A stretch of DNA of 64,000 bases from Bacteroidota bacterium (GCA_020444275.1 JAHLLG010000002.1:793991-857990); one strand, 5' to 3'. Positions 43,570 to 53,511 are shown, counted from the stretch's first letter. Made by a program: numbers and translations. Notes: generated from the sequence alone by a model not told the origin.

Positions 43570-44016
43570 ATGGCTATATCAACATTAAAATTAGAAGGAA
43601 AAGTACAAGAAGGATTTAAAACAGAAATCAAATGTTCGCACGATTTTATCATCGACCAACCTAAGCAAGGTGGCGGAAATGATTTAGGTCCTAATCCGAT
43701 GGAAATTTTCTTATCGTCGCTTCCTGCTTGTATTTGTGCAATAGGTAGAATCATTTCCAATCAAAAAAGACTGAACGTAAGAGGTATTCATGTTAGCCTG
43801 GAAGCTGATATTGATAAAAACTTCTTATTGGGACAAACCACCGAAGGCAGAGCCGGATTTACTGAGATACGAACATTTGTTGACATTGATGCAGATATGA
43901 CAACAGAAGAAAAGGAAGAATTTCTTCATGAGATTGAAAGAAGATGCCCAATTGCAGATAACATGATCAACACTACAAATGTAAAAAGTATGGTTGTTGA
44001 ACCAGCTATGAAGTAA
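43570..44016 (+). CDS. OsmC-family peroxiredoxin-like protein
   Basis: The frame opens at 43510, but the ATG at 43570 (MAISTLKLEGK) starts the conserved fold. The 148-residue protein has the OsmC layout: GPNPMEIFLSSLPACICAIGR with the peroxidatic-type Cys, and a second Cys in EIERRCPIADNM. The family reduces organic hydroperoxides or acts on thiols. It is followed by a strong terminator. Confidence 0.88.
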   Translation: MAISTLKLEGKVQEGFKTEIKCSHDFIIDQPKQGGGNDLGPNPMEIFLSSLPACICAIGRIISNQKRLNVRGIHVSLEADIDKNFLLGQTTEGRAGFTEIRTFVDIDADMTTEEKEEFLHEIERRCPIADNMINTTNVKSMVVEPAMK

Positions 44017-44039
44017 GATATATCGAAGAAATAGACTAA

Positions 44040-44078
44040 TAAAAGCCGTCTCCAAAAAATGAGACGGCTTTTTTTTTA
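44040..44078. terminator. Terminator after the OsmC gene
   Basis: AAAAGCCGTCTC pairs with GAGACGGCTTTT, then Ts. It lies between the two convergent genes. Confidence 0.9.
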
Positions 44079-44089
44079 TTCAGTTAATA

Positions 44090-44818
44090 TTAATATCTTT
44101 TACCATCATTACGAACCATTGGTACAAAACGAACCGAGCTTACCTCTTTTCGTATTAACTTCCCCTTTCGTTTTTCGATTAAAACCAGCTCTTGCGTAAT
44201 ACTTCCTCCGAGTGGAATAATCATTCTACCACCTTCTTTCAGCTGCTTTTCTAGAGGTTTAGGAATATTTGAAGGCGCACATGTTACAATAATAGCATCG
44301 AACGGAGCTTTCTCTTCCCAGCCCAGGTATCCATCTCCGATTTTAAATGAAATATTTGTATAACCAAGTGCACTGAGGGTATTCTTTGCCTTTATGGCTA
44401 ACGATTCAAGAATTTCTATGGTATACACTTCTTTTACAATTTCGGATAATATAGCTGCCTGATATCCCGACCCGGTTCCTATCTCGAGCACACTCATACT
44501 TTCATCCAAATCAAGTGTTTCAGTCATTAATGCTACAATATAGGGTTGCGAAATGGTCTGCCCTTCTCCTATTGGTAATGGTCTGTCTTCATAAGCCATT
44601 CTTTCTTGATTTTCAGGAACAAACAAATGCCTTGGAACATCTAGCATGGCCTGAATAACTTTCTGATCTTTTATTCCCCTGGCTACAATTTGTTCTCTAA
44701 CCATTCTTTGTCGTACTCTTTCGTATTTGTCACCATATTTTTTTATTGGAACAAAAGCAACACTTGAAATTACTACAGCAGAAAGGATAATTATTTTGAT
44801 TTTTTTATGCAATATCAT
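44090..44818 (-). CDS. pcm: Protein-L-isoaspartate O-methyltransferase
   Basis: The 242-residue enzyme has an N-terminal hydrophobic segment (residues 7-25), so it may be exported or membrane-anchored, unlike cytoplasmic E. coli Pcm. AdoMet motif I reads VLEIGTGSGY, and GQTISQPYIVALM is the Pcm substrate motif. It repairs isoaspartyl damage in aged proteins. With MsrA it is the second exported-type protein-repair enzyme in the window. Confidence 0.92.
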   Translation of the reverse strand: MILHKKIKIIILSAVVISSVAFVPIKKYGDKYERVRQRMVREQIVARGIKDQKVIQAMLDVPRHLFVPENQERMAYEDRPLPIGEGQTISQPYIVALMTETLDLDESMSVLEIGTGSGYQAAILSEIVKEVYTIEILESLAIKAKNTLSALGYTNISFKIGDGYLGWEEKAPFDAIIVTCAPSNIPKPLEKQLKEGGRMIIPLGGSITQELVLIEKRKGKLIRKEVSSVRFVPMVRNDGKRY

Positions 44819-44893
44819 TCTCTTAAAATTTAACTAAAGGTATAAAATAAAGAATTTTAATTTGTAATCAGTAACATTTAATTTGGTAATAAT

Positions 44894-44925
44894 GTTGACA
44901 AACATTCCTTAATTACCTAATTTTG
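44894..44925 (+). promoter_or_regulatory. Candidate promoter of the small lipoprotein
   Basis: GTTG (44894-44897) and TAATTTTG (44918-44925) are 20 bases apart, one mismatch from the -33 consensus; the start codon GTG is at 44951. Confidence 0.5.
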
Positions 44926-44950
44926 AGTATCTAACCAACCTTATAATGCC

Positions 44951-45319
44951 GTGAAGAAAATATTGTATAAATTGTTATTCATTTATGCGCTTCTTGTGGT
45001 GTTCAGTTGTGATAAACCTGATGCTTTGAAACAAAAGGCGTATTTTGAAGTGGAAAACTACTCTTCTGTATACAACATAACTGGTGTTTTTTATGCGAAT
45101 ACGGGATATGGAACCAATAGAATCAGCAGTAATATTGGTCCCGGACAAAGTAAAACGTTTACACTAGATGCTGAGGGTGACTATATTTATAACATTAAAG
45201 TTACTTCTGATAATCCTAATGCTTATGAATACAGTAATGAAGGCGTACATTTTTATGATGAACGCAGAATAACTGTAGAACTATGGGATGATGGATGGGA
45301 TAGTTATTATCCCTGGTAA
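44951..45319 (+). CDS. Small lipoprotein of unknown function
   Basis: The GTG start at 44951 is required because the ATG just upstream leads to a stop in two codons. The 122-residue protein has a lipoprotein signal (VVFSC, Cys near 20) and a beta-rich, Tyr- and Asp-rich body with ENYSSVYNITGVFYANTGYG. No family is recognised. Confidence 0.7.
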   Translation: MKKILYKLLFIYALLVVFSCDKPDALKQKAYFEVENYSSVYNITGVFYANTGYGTNRISSNIGPGQSKTFTLDAEGDYIYNIKVTSDNPNAYEYSNEGVHFYDERRITVELWDDGWDSYYPW

Positions 45320-45350
45320 AAAAGAAAGAATCTGTCCTAAAAGATTATTT

Positions 45351-45462
45351 TTCGCCACGAAGGCACAAAATCACAATACCGAAAGCTTTCGGTACACGAA
45401 GTTATAACATGCTTTAGATTTGGATTTTGTGGTTCTTTGAGACTTTGTGCTTTAGTGGCTAA
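45351..45462. repeat. Dispersed repeat with inverted ends and an 18-bp palindrome
   Basis: GCCACGAAGGCACAAA (left) pairs imperfectly with TTTGTGCTTTAGTGGC (right). Inside lies the perfect palindrome TACCGAAAGCTTTCGGTA (45377-45394). A related CCGAAAACTTTCGG sits near 1800 in the left boundary element. The GCCACGAAGGCACAAA phrase is common between Bacteroidota genes. Confidence 0.65.
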
Positions 45463-45512
45463 TCTTTATTTTTATACCTATTCGGACAGCTTCTATTAAT
45501 GTATATTAAAAT

Positions 45513-46415
45513 TTACCAAAGTTTTTCCGGGTATTTGCCTTGCTCAGTTAATTCTTTTATCTTTTCTACAACTAACGGCTTATCCTCCTGATAAGTAACA
45601 CCAAACCACTGGTCGGTTGCTTCCAAAACTTTTACTGTAGCCAATCCGTTATTCATTTGATGACTAACAATTGAAGGAATATAGTATTCCGATTTAATGT
45701 TGGTATAATTATCAACGATAAATTTCTTGAATTCAGATTCCAACTCAGGAAAAACGTCAGGTGTAAAACCCCAGAAGTTCATGGAAACAAAAAGATTTCC
45801 ATCTAATTCTAAATCTTTACCATGATCATCGGCAACGATTCTTCCATCCTTCCATCCTATTTTTGTTCTCTCTGTAATTTCTACCAACTCATTCTCATTA
45901 TTTACTTTGCAAACTCCCCTTGAAACGGTTCCATATTCGGACAACGTATTTTTCAGGCGATAACCTGCCATGCAGTTTTTCCCTTTTAAATTGTCCTGCT
46001 GGCTCTTCATATAATCGGCAACTACTTGAAAAGCACTCTTTCCGTAAAAATCGTCAGCATTAATTACAACAAACGGTTCATTGATTACATCCTTAGCCAT
46101 TAATACAGCATGCCCTGTACCCCAAGGTTTAACTCTATCTTTTGGTAATTCGATTCCATCAGGTATATTGTCAAGCTCCTGAAAAACATATTCTATTTTA
46201 ACTTTTTTGCTATACTTATCAAATAGCAGTTCTTTCATATCCTTCTCAATATCCTTGCGAATAATAAACACAATTTTATTAAATCCTGCTTCGATTGCAT
46301 CGTAAACCGAATAATCGATTATGGTTTCACCACCTGGTCCTACCTGATCCAATTGTTTTAAGCCTCCATATCGGCTTCCCATTCCTGCTGCTAATACTAA
46401 TAGTGTTAAATCCAT
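45513..46415 (-). CDS. Sugar nucleotidyltransferase-like protein
   Basis: The 300-residue protein has the NTP-transferase start LVLAAGMGSRYGGLKQLDQVG, and INADDFYGKSAF holds the metal-binding Asp. It resembles glucose-1-phosphate-type nucleotidyltransferases without the C-terminal beta helix. It lies 92 bases after the symporter on the same strand, so they may be co-transcribed. The sugar is not known. Confidence 0.8.
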   Translation of the reverse strand: MDLTLLVLAAGMGSRYGGLKQLDQVGPGGETIIDYSVYDAIEAGFNKIVFIIRKDIEKDMKELLFDKYSKKVKIEYVFQELDNIPDGIELPKDRVKPWGTGHAVLMAKDVINEPFVVINADDFYGKSAFQVVADYMKSQQDNLKGKNCMAGYRLKNTLSEYGTVSRGVCKVNNENELVEITERTKIGWKDGRIVADDHGKDLELDGNLFVSMNFWGFTPDVFPELESEFKKFIVDNYTNIKSEYYIPSIVSHQMNNGLATVKVLEATDQWFGVTYQEDKPLVVEKIKELTEQGKYPEKLW

Positions 46416-46507
46416 GCTTTCTAGTTTAATATTTCAGATTCTCAAAATTTCAATTTTATCAAAGAATGCAAATATATAACCTGAAATGCGAAATCTGAAA
46501 TCTGAAA

Positions 46508-48319
46508 TTAATTAGCTCTTAATTTATTAAATGATTTAAATAGAAAAAATGTTCCTATGCCTGCTATCGTCAACAATATAAACCCGTATAAAGTTCTACC
46601 ATACACAAAATTACCAATGGCAAATAAACTTGAATAAATAACAATACATCCAATGAATACTAATAAGATTTGTATTGGCATCTCCCAGGGTTTTCCTAAA
46701 TCTTTTTTATTAATGATCTCACCATCTTTAGCTGCATCTGTCACTACCTTTTTCCAACCTGGACCACCTGGATTGGTTAATTTATAAAACTCACGTAATA
46801 CCTGTTTGTTCTCGGGTTTTGTAATCAAAGTAGTAACAATCCAAATTACAGATGTTACGGTAACTGCTATAAGTAATTTCATGGTAAATCCATCTAAAAC
46901 GTTTGTTGCCACGGTTTGATCATCAACAAAAAATACCAGAACAACCGCAACTATTGTAGCTCCTATCATAGCTATAATTTCTGTCCAGGCGTTAATGCGC
47001 CACCAGAACCAGCGAAGCAGATAAATTGCTCCCGAACCAGCTCCTGAAAGCAACAAAATATTAAATGCCTGTGTAGCATTATTCAAGAAGAATAAAGATA
47101 CCACAGCAGCAAGAAGCATTAATACAAATGTTGAGATTCTGCCTACCATTACATATTCTTTATCCGAGGCTCCCGGACATGCGAAGCGCTTATAAAAATC
47201 GTTTACAATATATGATGATCCCCAGTTCAGGTGTGTTCCAATTGTCGACATGTAAGCTGCGATCAGCGAAGCTACAACAAGTCCTAACCAACCTGGTTTT
47301 AACTTGGATAACATAACCGGATAGGCAATATCATCTTTTAAATATGTAGGATCGATATGTGGAAAATCCGCTTTTATAGAAGTTAAATCAGGATATATAA
47401 TCATGGATGCCAAAGCAACTATGATCCATGGCCACGGACGTAATGCATAGTGTGCAAAATTAAACAATAATGTTGCTCCTATGGCGTTTTTTTCATTCTT
47501 AGCAGCCAGCATTCTTTGGGCAATATAACCGCCACCACCGGGTTCAGCTCCCGGATACCACACACTCCACCACTGAACAGCTATTGGAATAATTAGTAAT
47601 GGAACATATATCGAAGGGTTTGAAAAATCGGGAATAAATTCAACGGTTTCTCCTAATTTGCCGATAATACCTTGCATTCCACCAATAGCAGTAACTTCTG
47701 GTTGTTGCATGGCCACAATAGCAGCATAAACCGCTCCAGCCATAGCTATGGAGTATTGAAAGAAATCGGCCCAGATTACACCTTTTAATCCTCCTAAACC
47801 GGCGTATAGAACTACGGCTACTGATGCCACCAAAACTGTTGTTAAAGGCTGCAATCCAAACATTACAGCGCCTATCTTTATGGCTGCAAGGGTAACAGAC
47901 CCCATAATCAGAACGTTAAAAAACAGGCCTAAATAAAGCGATCTGAAACCTCTCAAAAAAGCAGCGGGCTTTCCACCATATCTTTTTTCATAAAATTCAA
48001 GGTCGGTTACTACATTTGAACGGCGCCATAATTTGGCATAAATAAATACAGTTACCATTCCGGTAATTAGAAAGGCCCACCAGGCCCAGTTTTTAGCTAC
48101 ACCGTTTTCTCTAACCATGCCTGTTACCAGGTTCGGCGTATCTGCCGAAAATGTACAAGCAACCATTGAAATACCCAACAACCACCAAGGCATTCCTCTG
48201 CCGCCTAAGAAAAATTCAGAAATATTTTTACCTGCTGTTCTTGATGCTATCCATCCTATTGAAATAACAATAAGAAAGAAAATAGCTATGATAATCCAAT
48301 CTATTCTTGATAAAATCAT
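46508..48319 (-). CDS. Sodium:solute symporter (SSS family)
   Basis: The 603-residue protein has about fourteen membrane segments. The early motif SRTAGKNISEFFLGGRGMPWWLLG and later VVLYAGLGGLKGVIWADFFQ match the SSS (SGLT-like) family. It imports an unknown substrate, perhaps a sugar in view of the adjacent nucleotidyltransferase. Confidence 0.9.
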   Translation of the reverse strand: MILSRIDWIIIAIFFLIVISIGWIASRTAGKNISEFFLGGRGMPWWLLGISMVACTFSADTPNLVTGMVRENGVAKNWAWWAFLITGMVTVFIYAKLWRRSNVVTDLEFYEKRYGGKPAAFLRGFRSLYLGLFFNVLIMGSVTLAAIKIGAVMFGLQPLTTVLVASVAVVLYAGLGGLKGVIWADFFQYSIAMAGAVYAAIVAMQQPEVTAIGGMQGIIGKLGETVEFIPDFSNPSIYVPLLIIPIAVQWWSVWYPGAEPGGGGYIAQRMLAAKNEKNAIGATLLFNFAHYALRPWPWIIVALASMIIYPDLTSIKADFPHIDPTYLKDDIAYPVMLSKLKPGWLGLVVASLIAAYMSTIGTHLNWGSSYIVNDFYKRFACPGASDKEYVMVGRISTFVLMLLAAVVSLFFLNNATQAFNILLLSGAGSGAIYLLRWFWWRINAWTEIIAMIGATIVAVVLVFFVDDQTVATNVLDGFTMKLLIAVTVTSVIWIVTTLITKPENKQVLREFYKLTNPGGPGWKKVVTDAAKDGEIINKKDLGKPWEMPIQILLVFIGCIVIYSSLFAIGNFVYGRTLYGFILLTIAGIGTFFLFKSFNKLRAN

Positions 48320-48408
48320 GTTCGAAATTTTAAATAATATGCTAAGAAAGCATTTTATTTTGAACTCCGATAAAATAACATTACCGATTTATTAACAGAA
48401 TATCCATG

Positions 48409-49050
48409 CTATGCCCTTTTTCGTTGTTGAAATTTGAGTTTTATTTCTTTAGGTTTTTTGTTTTTATCATTATCCGGCTTAAGTAGTTCAATTCTTAACA
48501 TCAGTAAAAGCAGAACGGCTGTGGAAACTATTGCACGCACAGAATAGATTGTAGCTAATGTTCCTTTACTGGAAAGTAAAGCAAAAACAGGTGCAATCAT
48601 TAGTAGAATCCAAACTGAAAAAGGCTCGGTGTTTTCTTTGGATTGCCAAAGCCTTTTGATAACCGGAAAATAAGCAATTACTAATATGGTTTGAATTAAA
48701 ATATGTGATAAGAAATGCGTTTTGGTAATAACCCAAAATAATGAGATCATGATAACTGCTATTAAGCATCCTTTATCGAATGAGGTAAATTTAGAGCTTT
48801 GATCACCGAATAAATAAATCATTATGGTAACTGAAAATACTAATAACAAATCGGTTGTATTCAATATGTTATCCCACAAACTAAAATCTCCGTCTGCCAT
48901 ATACGTTGTCAAACTCATGGCAACAGCGATGGTAAAAAATGCCCACATGGCTAATGCTGGTTTAATCTTTTGCTTATAGGTTAAAATTCCGTATCGTACA
49001 CCTATTATTACGTTAATAACTGATACTGTTATAATTGAAAATTCTTTCAT
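48409..49050 (-). CDS. Membrane protein of unknown function
   Basis: The 213-residue protein has six hydrophobic segments and a basic C-terminus (KNKKPKEIKLKFQQRKR). It overlaps the MocR gene by four bases, so the two are one operon. No family is recognised. Control by or transport for the MocR regulator is possible. Confidence 0.7.
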   Translation of the reverse strand: MKEFSIITVSVINVIIGVRYGILTYKQKIKPALAMWAFFTIAVAMSLTTYMADGDFSLWDNILNTTDLLLVFSVTIMIYLFGDQSSKFTSFDKGCLIAVIMISLFWVITKTHFLSHILIQTILVIAYFPVIKRLWQSKENTEPFSVWILLMIAPVFALLSSKGTLATIYSVRAIVSTAVLLLLMLRIELLKPDNDKNKKPKEIKLKFQQRKRA

Positions 49051-50504
49051 AGTTTATTTAATATTTGAGTTATAATTTCTAATCCTTTTTCTATTTCATC
49101 TTCTTTTCTGTGTGCTATGGAAATTCGAAAGCTTATTTTATCTGTTTGTGAATAGTATGCTTTACTTCCTGGCATGACTTGAATTCCATTCATTTTTAAC
49201 TTTTCTACAAGATCACTTTCAGAAATATTACTTTTCATAGTTTCGAACCAAATAGTGTATCCACCAGCAGGTTTAGTGTATGTTATGTTTTTGTTTGTCA
49301 GGTTTTCTCTGATTGTTTTTAACGCAACATACATTCGTTTTCGGTATAATGTATGTATTCGTTTTAGCTGTTTTTCGAATAAACCTTGTTTACAATATAA
49401 TTCTAATGCAACCTGATTAAGCTGATTTACAGATATAGCAGAGGCTTTGATTTGCTCAGCAAAGCGATCAGTGCAATATTTGTTTGAAGCGATCCAACCT
49501 ATGCGTATTCCGGGAAATAAAACTTTTGAGAATGTTCCGACATAAAACACTAACCCACTCTTATCCATTGATTTTACCGGTAAAATATTCTTTCCAAAGT
49601 ATTTCATCTCTTCAACAAATCCATCTTCAATAACTGGGATTTCGTAGCGTTCACAAATTTCCAACAGCTTCTCCCGGTGCGCCTGATTTGTAGTAATTCC
49701 TGTTGGATTGTGAAAATTAGGCATTGTGTACAATAACTTTGGTTTATGCGTTTTTAAGAGCGATTCAAGAATCTGAAGATCAATTCCATGTTCACTCATC
49801 GGTAGTTCCAAAACATTCACGTCGTAATACTCTAAAAGTGGAATAATCGCCGAATACGTAGGACTTTCAATTAATACTTCTGAACCGGGTTCAATAAACA
49901 ACTTTAAAATAAGTTCAATAGCGTGTTGTGCACCACTTGTAACTATTATTTCATCTTTGGTAACATTTATTCCGTGCAACTGCATATGATTTGAAATAAA
50001 CTCTCTAAGAGGTTCATAACCATATGGATTACCATATGCTAAAATATCAGAACCTGAATTTTTTAACGAATCATTGATACATTTTCGAAATTCTTCACTG
50101 GGAATAACGTCAGGATCTGGAGATAATGGAGTAAAATCAATGTAATCTTTTTCCTGTTTTTCAATTTTATAATTTGATTCGATTAATTTTTGTGATTTTG
50201 AATTGATCTTTGCACTCCAATCAATATTTTCACTGTTGCTTGCAAGCTTTTCAGCAATATTCTTCCGTTCTCTTATTGTTGAATATGATCCCGTTTTACT
50301 TTCGATATATCCTAATGCCCACAACTCCTCATAAGCTTTATAAACGGTATTTCTGTTCAACTGATGATGATTCGCCAAACTTCTTGTTGATGGCAATTTA
50401 TCACCGGGTTTCAAAACTCCTTTCTCAATGAGTTCTGTTAATTGAAACAAAATCTGCTTAAAAATTGGTGTTTTGCTTTTTTTATTTAAATTTAACAAAA
50501 TCAT
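49047..50504 (-). CDS. MocR/PdxR-type GntR regulator with an aminotransferase domain
   Basis: The 485-residue protein has an N-terminal GntR winged helix (KPGDKLPSTRSLANHHQLNRNTVYKAYEEL, about 30-65) and a fold-I aminotransferase domain with the PLP lysine in TFSKVLFPGIRIGW. Members sense PLP or amino acids and control vitamin B6 or other metabolism. Its first downstream gene is an unknown membrane protein, which may be the regulated or transport partner. Confidence 0.92.
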   Translation of the reverse strand: MILLNLNKKSKTPIFKQILFQLTELIEKGVLKPGDKLPSTRSLANHHQLNRNTVYKAYEELWALGYIESKTGSYSTIRERKNIAEKLASNSENIDWSAKINSKSQKLIESNYKIEKQEKDYIDFTPLSPDPDVIPSEEFRKCINDSLKNSGSDILAYGNPYGYEPLREFISNHMQLHGINVTKDEIIVTSGAQHAIELILKLFIEPGSEVLIESPTYSAIIPLLEYYDVNVLELPMSEHGIDLQILESLLKTHKPKLLYTMPNFHNPTGITTNQAHREKLLEICERYEIPVIEDGFVEEMKYFGKNILPVKSMDKSGLVFYVGTFSKVLFPGIRIGWIASNKYCTDRFAEQIKASAISVNQLNQVALELYCKQGLFEKQLKRIHTLYRKRMYVALKTIRENLTNKNITYTKPAGGYTIWFETMKSNISESDLVEKLKMNGIQVMPGSKAYYSQTDKISFRISIAHRKEDEIEKGLEIITQILNKL

Positions 50505-50666
50505 AACTAGTTGTTTACAGAGTTGTTTGCAAAGATAGTGTTATTTTAGCCTATTCAAAAGAGCCAATTTTTAATAATTGCTAATAGGCCAATTAATCAT
50601 AGAAAAATATTTTTCAACTCAATAGTTTTAGCTAATTTAGTTTGCTGATTAATACTTTAACTTATT

Positions 50667-51005
50667 ATGAAAGAAAAAATAGAAAGTCTTGTCTTTCGAA
50701 AGAAATCAAAAGATCAGTTAATTGAAGATACGCTGGCAAGCTTAAGCGGATTACTTGCTGATGTTTTTACTGGTGATGATGTAAATCAGCTTAAGAAAGA
50801 ACTTCCGGAAGGAATTCAGATTGAAGATATTGGTGTACAACTCAAAGCTACTTCAGTTTATCTGGATAGCAGAGAATTTAACGTGCCTTGTATAGAAGTA
50901 GCTATAGATTTAATTGTTGAAAAAACGCAATATGAGATTGGAACATATTCTTTAATCTTTAATGAAGACCTTGAGCAAGTAGATGAAATTTTGAATATAA
51001 ATTAA
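50667..51005 (+). CDS. Conserved small protein of unknown function
   Basis: The 112-residue protein is acidic with mixed alpha-beta character (IEDIGVQLKATSVYLDSREF, then CIEVAIDLIVEKTQYEIGTYSLIFN). It has no signal peptide. It is divergent from the MocR gene and ends in a terminator. Confidence 0.65.
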   Translation: MKEKIESLVFRKKSKDQLIEDTLASLSGLLADVFTGDDVNQLKKELPEGIQIEDIGVQLKATSVYLDSREFNVPCIEVAIDLIVEKTQYEIGTYSLIFNEDLEQVDEILNIN

Positions 51006-51037
51006 AAAAGCTCCTGAAGAATCAGGAGCTTTTTATT
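51003..51037. terminator. Bidirectional terminator
   Basis: AAAAAAGCTCCTGA pairs with TCAGGAGCTTTTT; it serves the genes ending at 51005 (+) and 51042 (-). Confidence 0.88.
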
Positions 51038-51041
51038 TTAA

Positions 51042-52211
51042 TTATCTTGCGTGTTTAAAAGCCAGTTCAAGTTTCTCTACTAATCTGTTATACACCTCTT
51101 TTTCGGTACCTATACCATCGATAGTATAAATATTTTTACGTTTTTGATAATAGTTTAGTACAGGGGTTGTAATATTCTGGAAACTCTCTAATCTTTTAAT
51201 GATAACATCAGTATCCATGTCGTAATACCTTGCTTGCTCGGTTTTACTTCTTGCTGTAAGTCGTTTTATTGATTCAAGAGTCGGTAAATCCAAATTAAAT
51301 ATACAAGAAACCGATGAATTTAATTTTCGTAGTAATCCATCTAAAATATACGCCTGAACAATAGTTCTGGGAAATCCTTTAAAAAAGAATCCTTTGGCAT
51401 CCGGATTGGTTTGTATCTGTTTTTCAATAAGTTTAATGGCAAATTCATCCGGCACAATTTCTCCCTTTTCCATATACTGCTTGGCTTCTAATCCCATTTT
51501 GGTACCTTTTTCAATTTCTCTTCGAAGCAAAGAACCTGTTGAAATATAAACCAAATCGTATTTATCTGCCAGAAGTTTTCCCTGTGTTCCTTTACCTGAT
51601 CCCGGAGGGCCAAATAAAACAACATTCAGATATGTTTTTGTTAGAGATTGCTCAACCACATTGGTTATTCGTTCAAAGATTTCATCAACAGTTCCAACAC
51701 CATCTACCGTATAACAAATTCCTTTATCCTTATAAAAATCGGCTACAGGAACAGTTTTGTTTTTATATTCTTTTAGTCTGTTTTCAATTACATCAATGGT
51801 ATCATCAATTCTATTCTCTTTCTTTGCACGATCAAGCATACGTTCCATCAATGTATCCTGCGGAACATCCAACGTAACCATACAATTAAGTGATGTATTT
51901 AACTTAAGTAACAATCCTTCGAGGATGTATGCTTGCACAACCGTTCGGGGAAATCCGTCAAAAAGAAATCCATTAACCTCAGTGTTGGTTTTAATCTTCT
52001 TTTCAATAATCTGAACTATTATTTCGTCAGATACCAAGCCTCCAGTTTCAATTACACTCTTTGCCTGCATACCCAAATCAGATCCTTCGGCAATTTCTTC
52101 GCGAAGAATATCACCCGTAGAGATATACGCTAAATTGTATTTTTCTATAAGTTTTCGTGATTGAGTTCCCTTTCCTGCTCCGGGAGGTCCAAATAAAGCG
52201 ATATTATACAT
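51042..52211 (-). CDS. adk: Tandem adenylate kinase fusion, second domain probably inactive
   Basis: The 389-residue protein is two adenylate kinases end to end. Domain 1 (1-190) has the P-loop GPPGAGKGTQ (8-17), STGD (D34) and DGFPRT (D85), with a short lid, so it should be active. Domain 2 (from about 193) keeps the P-loop GPPGSGKGTQ (201-210), but has STGS (S227) for STGD and KGFPRT (K278) for DGFPRT. Those two aspartates matter for Mg-nucleotide binding and catalysis, so domain 2 is probably a regulatory or structural pseudokinase. No other adk is seen here, so this may be the essential enzyme. Confidence 0.9.
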   Translation of the reverse strand: MYNIALFGPPGAGKGTQSRKLIEKYNLAYISTGDILREEIAEGSDLGMQAKSVIETGGLVSDEIIVQIIEKKIKTNTEVNGFLFDGFPRTVVQAYILEGLLLKLNTSLNCMVTLDVPQDTLMERMLDRAKKENRIDDTIDVIENRLKEYKNKTVPVADFYKDKGICYTVDGVGTVDEIFERITNVVEQSLTKTYLNVVLFGPPGSGKGTQGKLLADKYDLVYISTGSLLRREIEKGTKMGLEAKQYMEKGEIVPDEFAIKLIEKQIQTNPDAKGFFFKGFPRTIVQAYILDGLLRKLNSSVSCIFNLDLPTLESIKRLTARSKTEQARYYDMDTDVIIKRLESFQNITTPVLNYYQKRKNIYTIDGIGTEKEVYNRLVEKLELAFKHAR

Positions 52212-52297
52212 TAGTTAAGTTTTAGAGGGTTAAATATGTCCAAAAGCTAAAATAAGATTAATTGCCTAATTACACAATATATTTTTTCATTTACAAT

Positions 52298-52331
52298 AAA
52301 AAAAGCCCTGGAGGTAATATCTTCAGGGCTT
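52298..52331 (-). terminator. Terminator of the darA-darB operon
   Basis: On the minus strand AAGCCCTG pairs with CAGGGCTT, then TTTTTTTATTG. Confidence 0.82.
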
Positions 52332-52354
52332 CTATTCATATATTAATTATCATT

Positions 52355-53497
52355 TTAAACTACTGTTAAATACATAAATGCATATGAGAATCGGCCACTT
52401 TCAGGAACCATAACCAGGATTTTCTCATCTTTTTTAAGTTTACCTGAATTGAATAGTTCTTCAAGTATAATGTATATCGATGCCGATCCTACATTTCCTA
52501 CTTTTGTAAGATTTGTAAACCATTTTTCTTCGGCTACTTCTATTCCCTGCTTTTTCATCTCATCATATAATCTTTGTTTAAAGAACATGGATGAAAGATG
52601 TGGTAAGAAATAGTCAACCTCTGCTTCGCTATCTATATTACGCTTTTTAAGCGATGCAGCCAGAGGTGTTATGCATTTTTCAACAACATATTTGTCTAAT
52701 AATCGAACATCTTGTTTTACGGCAAAAATAGAATGATCGAGCCACATTTCAGGATCAAACTCTCTCCAACCCTTTAAACTTCCATCTTCATTTTTTTCAG
52801 AACCGGCATACATACATGCATCAAGCTCATTAGCATACGAAATGGTATCTATCCACTCTATTTGCAAGGATAAACCATTATCATTTGGTTTATTTTCCAA
52901 CAACATTGCTCCAGCACCATCAGAAAGCATCCAGCGAAGAAAGTCTTTTTCAAAAGCTAAAATAGGATTCTTTTCCAGATGATTGGTACAATTTAGTTCT
53001 TTATCAAATTTATCGGCTCGTAATAATGTAGAAATAACTTCTGAACCAGTTGACACTGCATTGTTTGATTCACCCGCTCTTACTGATAAATATGCATATT
53101 TTAACGAATGCATTCCGGCACAGCATACTCCTGATGGAGAAATAACTTCTAAGGTTTTATTACCCAATTCGCCATGAACCATTGAAGCATGCGATGGTAA
53201 TAACTGATCTGGTAACGATGTACCGCATGATAAAACCTCAATATCTTGTGTTGAAAAATGATCATTTTCAAGATTTTTAATCGCATTTGCGGTTATTTGT
53301 GCATTGTTATAATTGATATTACCTTCTTTATCAATAACATAATACCTATTCTGAATACCATTCTGTCGTAAAACAATTCGTCTGGATCGAGAAGGTTTCC
53401 CGTTAACCATTCCAAGAATGGATTCCATATCATCGTTTGAAACAGGTTTGTTAGGTAAAAATTTTGCAATGTTGTTTATATAAACTTGATTCGGCAT
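52355..53497 (-). CDS. darB: KAS III-like ketosynthase, probable DarB-type
   Basis: The 380-residue protein has a thiolase-fold ketosynthase III with a Cys pair C125-C126 in PSGVCCAGMHS, YFLPHLSS with the His, and KVGNVGSASIYII with the Asn. DarB-type enzymes condense activated beta-keto acyl chains in dialkylresorcinol synthesis. It lies 14 bases after a DarA-type gene, the known order. The exact product is not determined by sequence, and the name is given by family and neighbour. Confidence 0.72.
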   Translation of the reverse strand: MPNQVYINNIAKFLPNKPVSNDDMESILGMVNGKPSRSRRIVLRQNGIQNRYYVIDKEGNINYNNAQITANAIKNLENDHFSTQDIEVLSCGTSLPDQLLPSHASMVHGELGNKTLEVISPSGVCCAGMHSLKYAYLSVRAGESNNAVSTGSEVISTLLRADKFDKELNCTNHLEKNPILAFEKDFLRWMLSDGAGAMLLENKPNDNGLSLQIEWIDTISYANELDACMYAGSEKNEDGSLKGWREFDPEMWLDHSIFAVKQDVRLLDKYVVEKCITPLAASLKKRNIDSEAEVDYFLPHLSSMFFKQRLYDEMKKQGIEVAEEKWFTNLTKVGNVGSASIYIILEELFNSGKLKKDEKILVMVPESGRFSYAFMYLTVV

Positions 53498-53511
53498 TTT
53501 TATATATCGTT

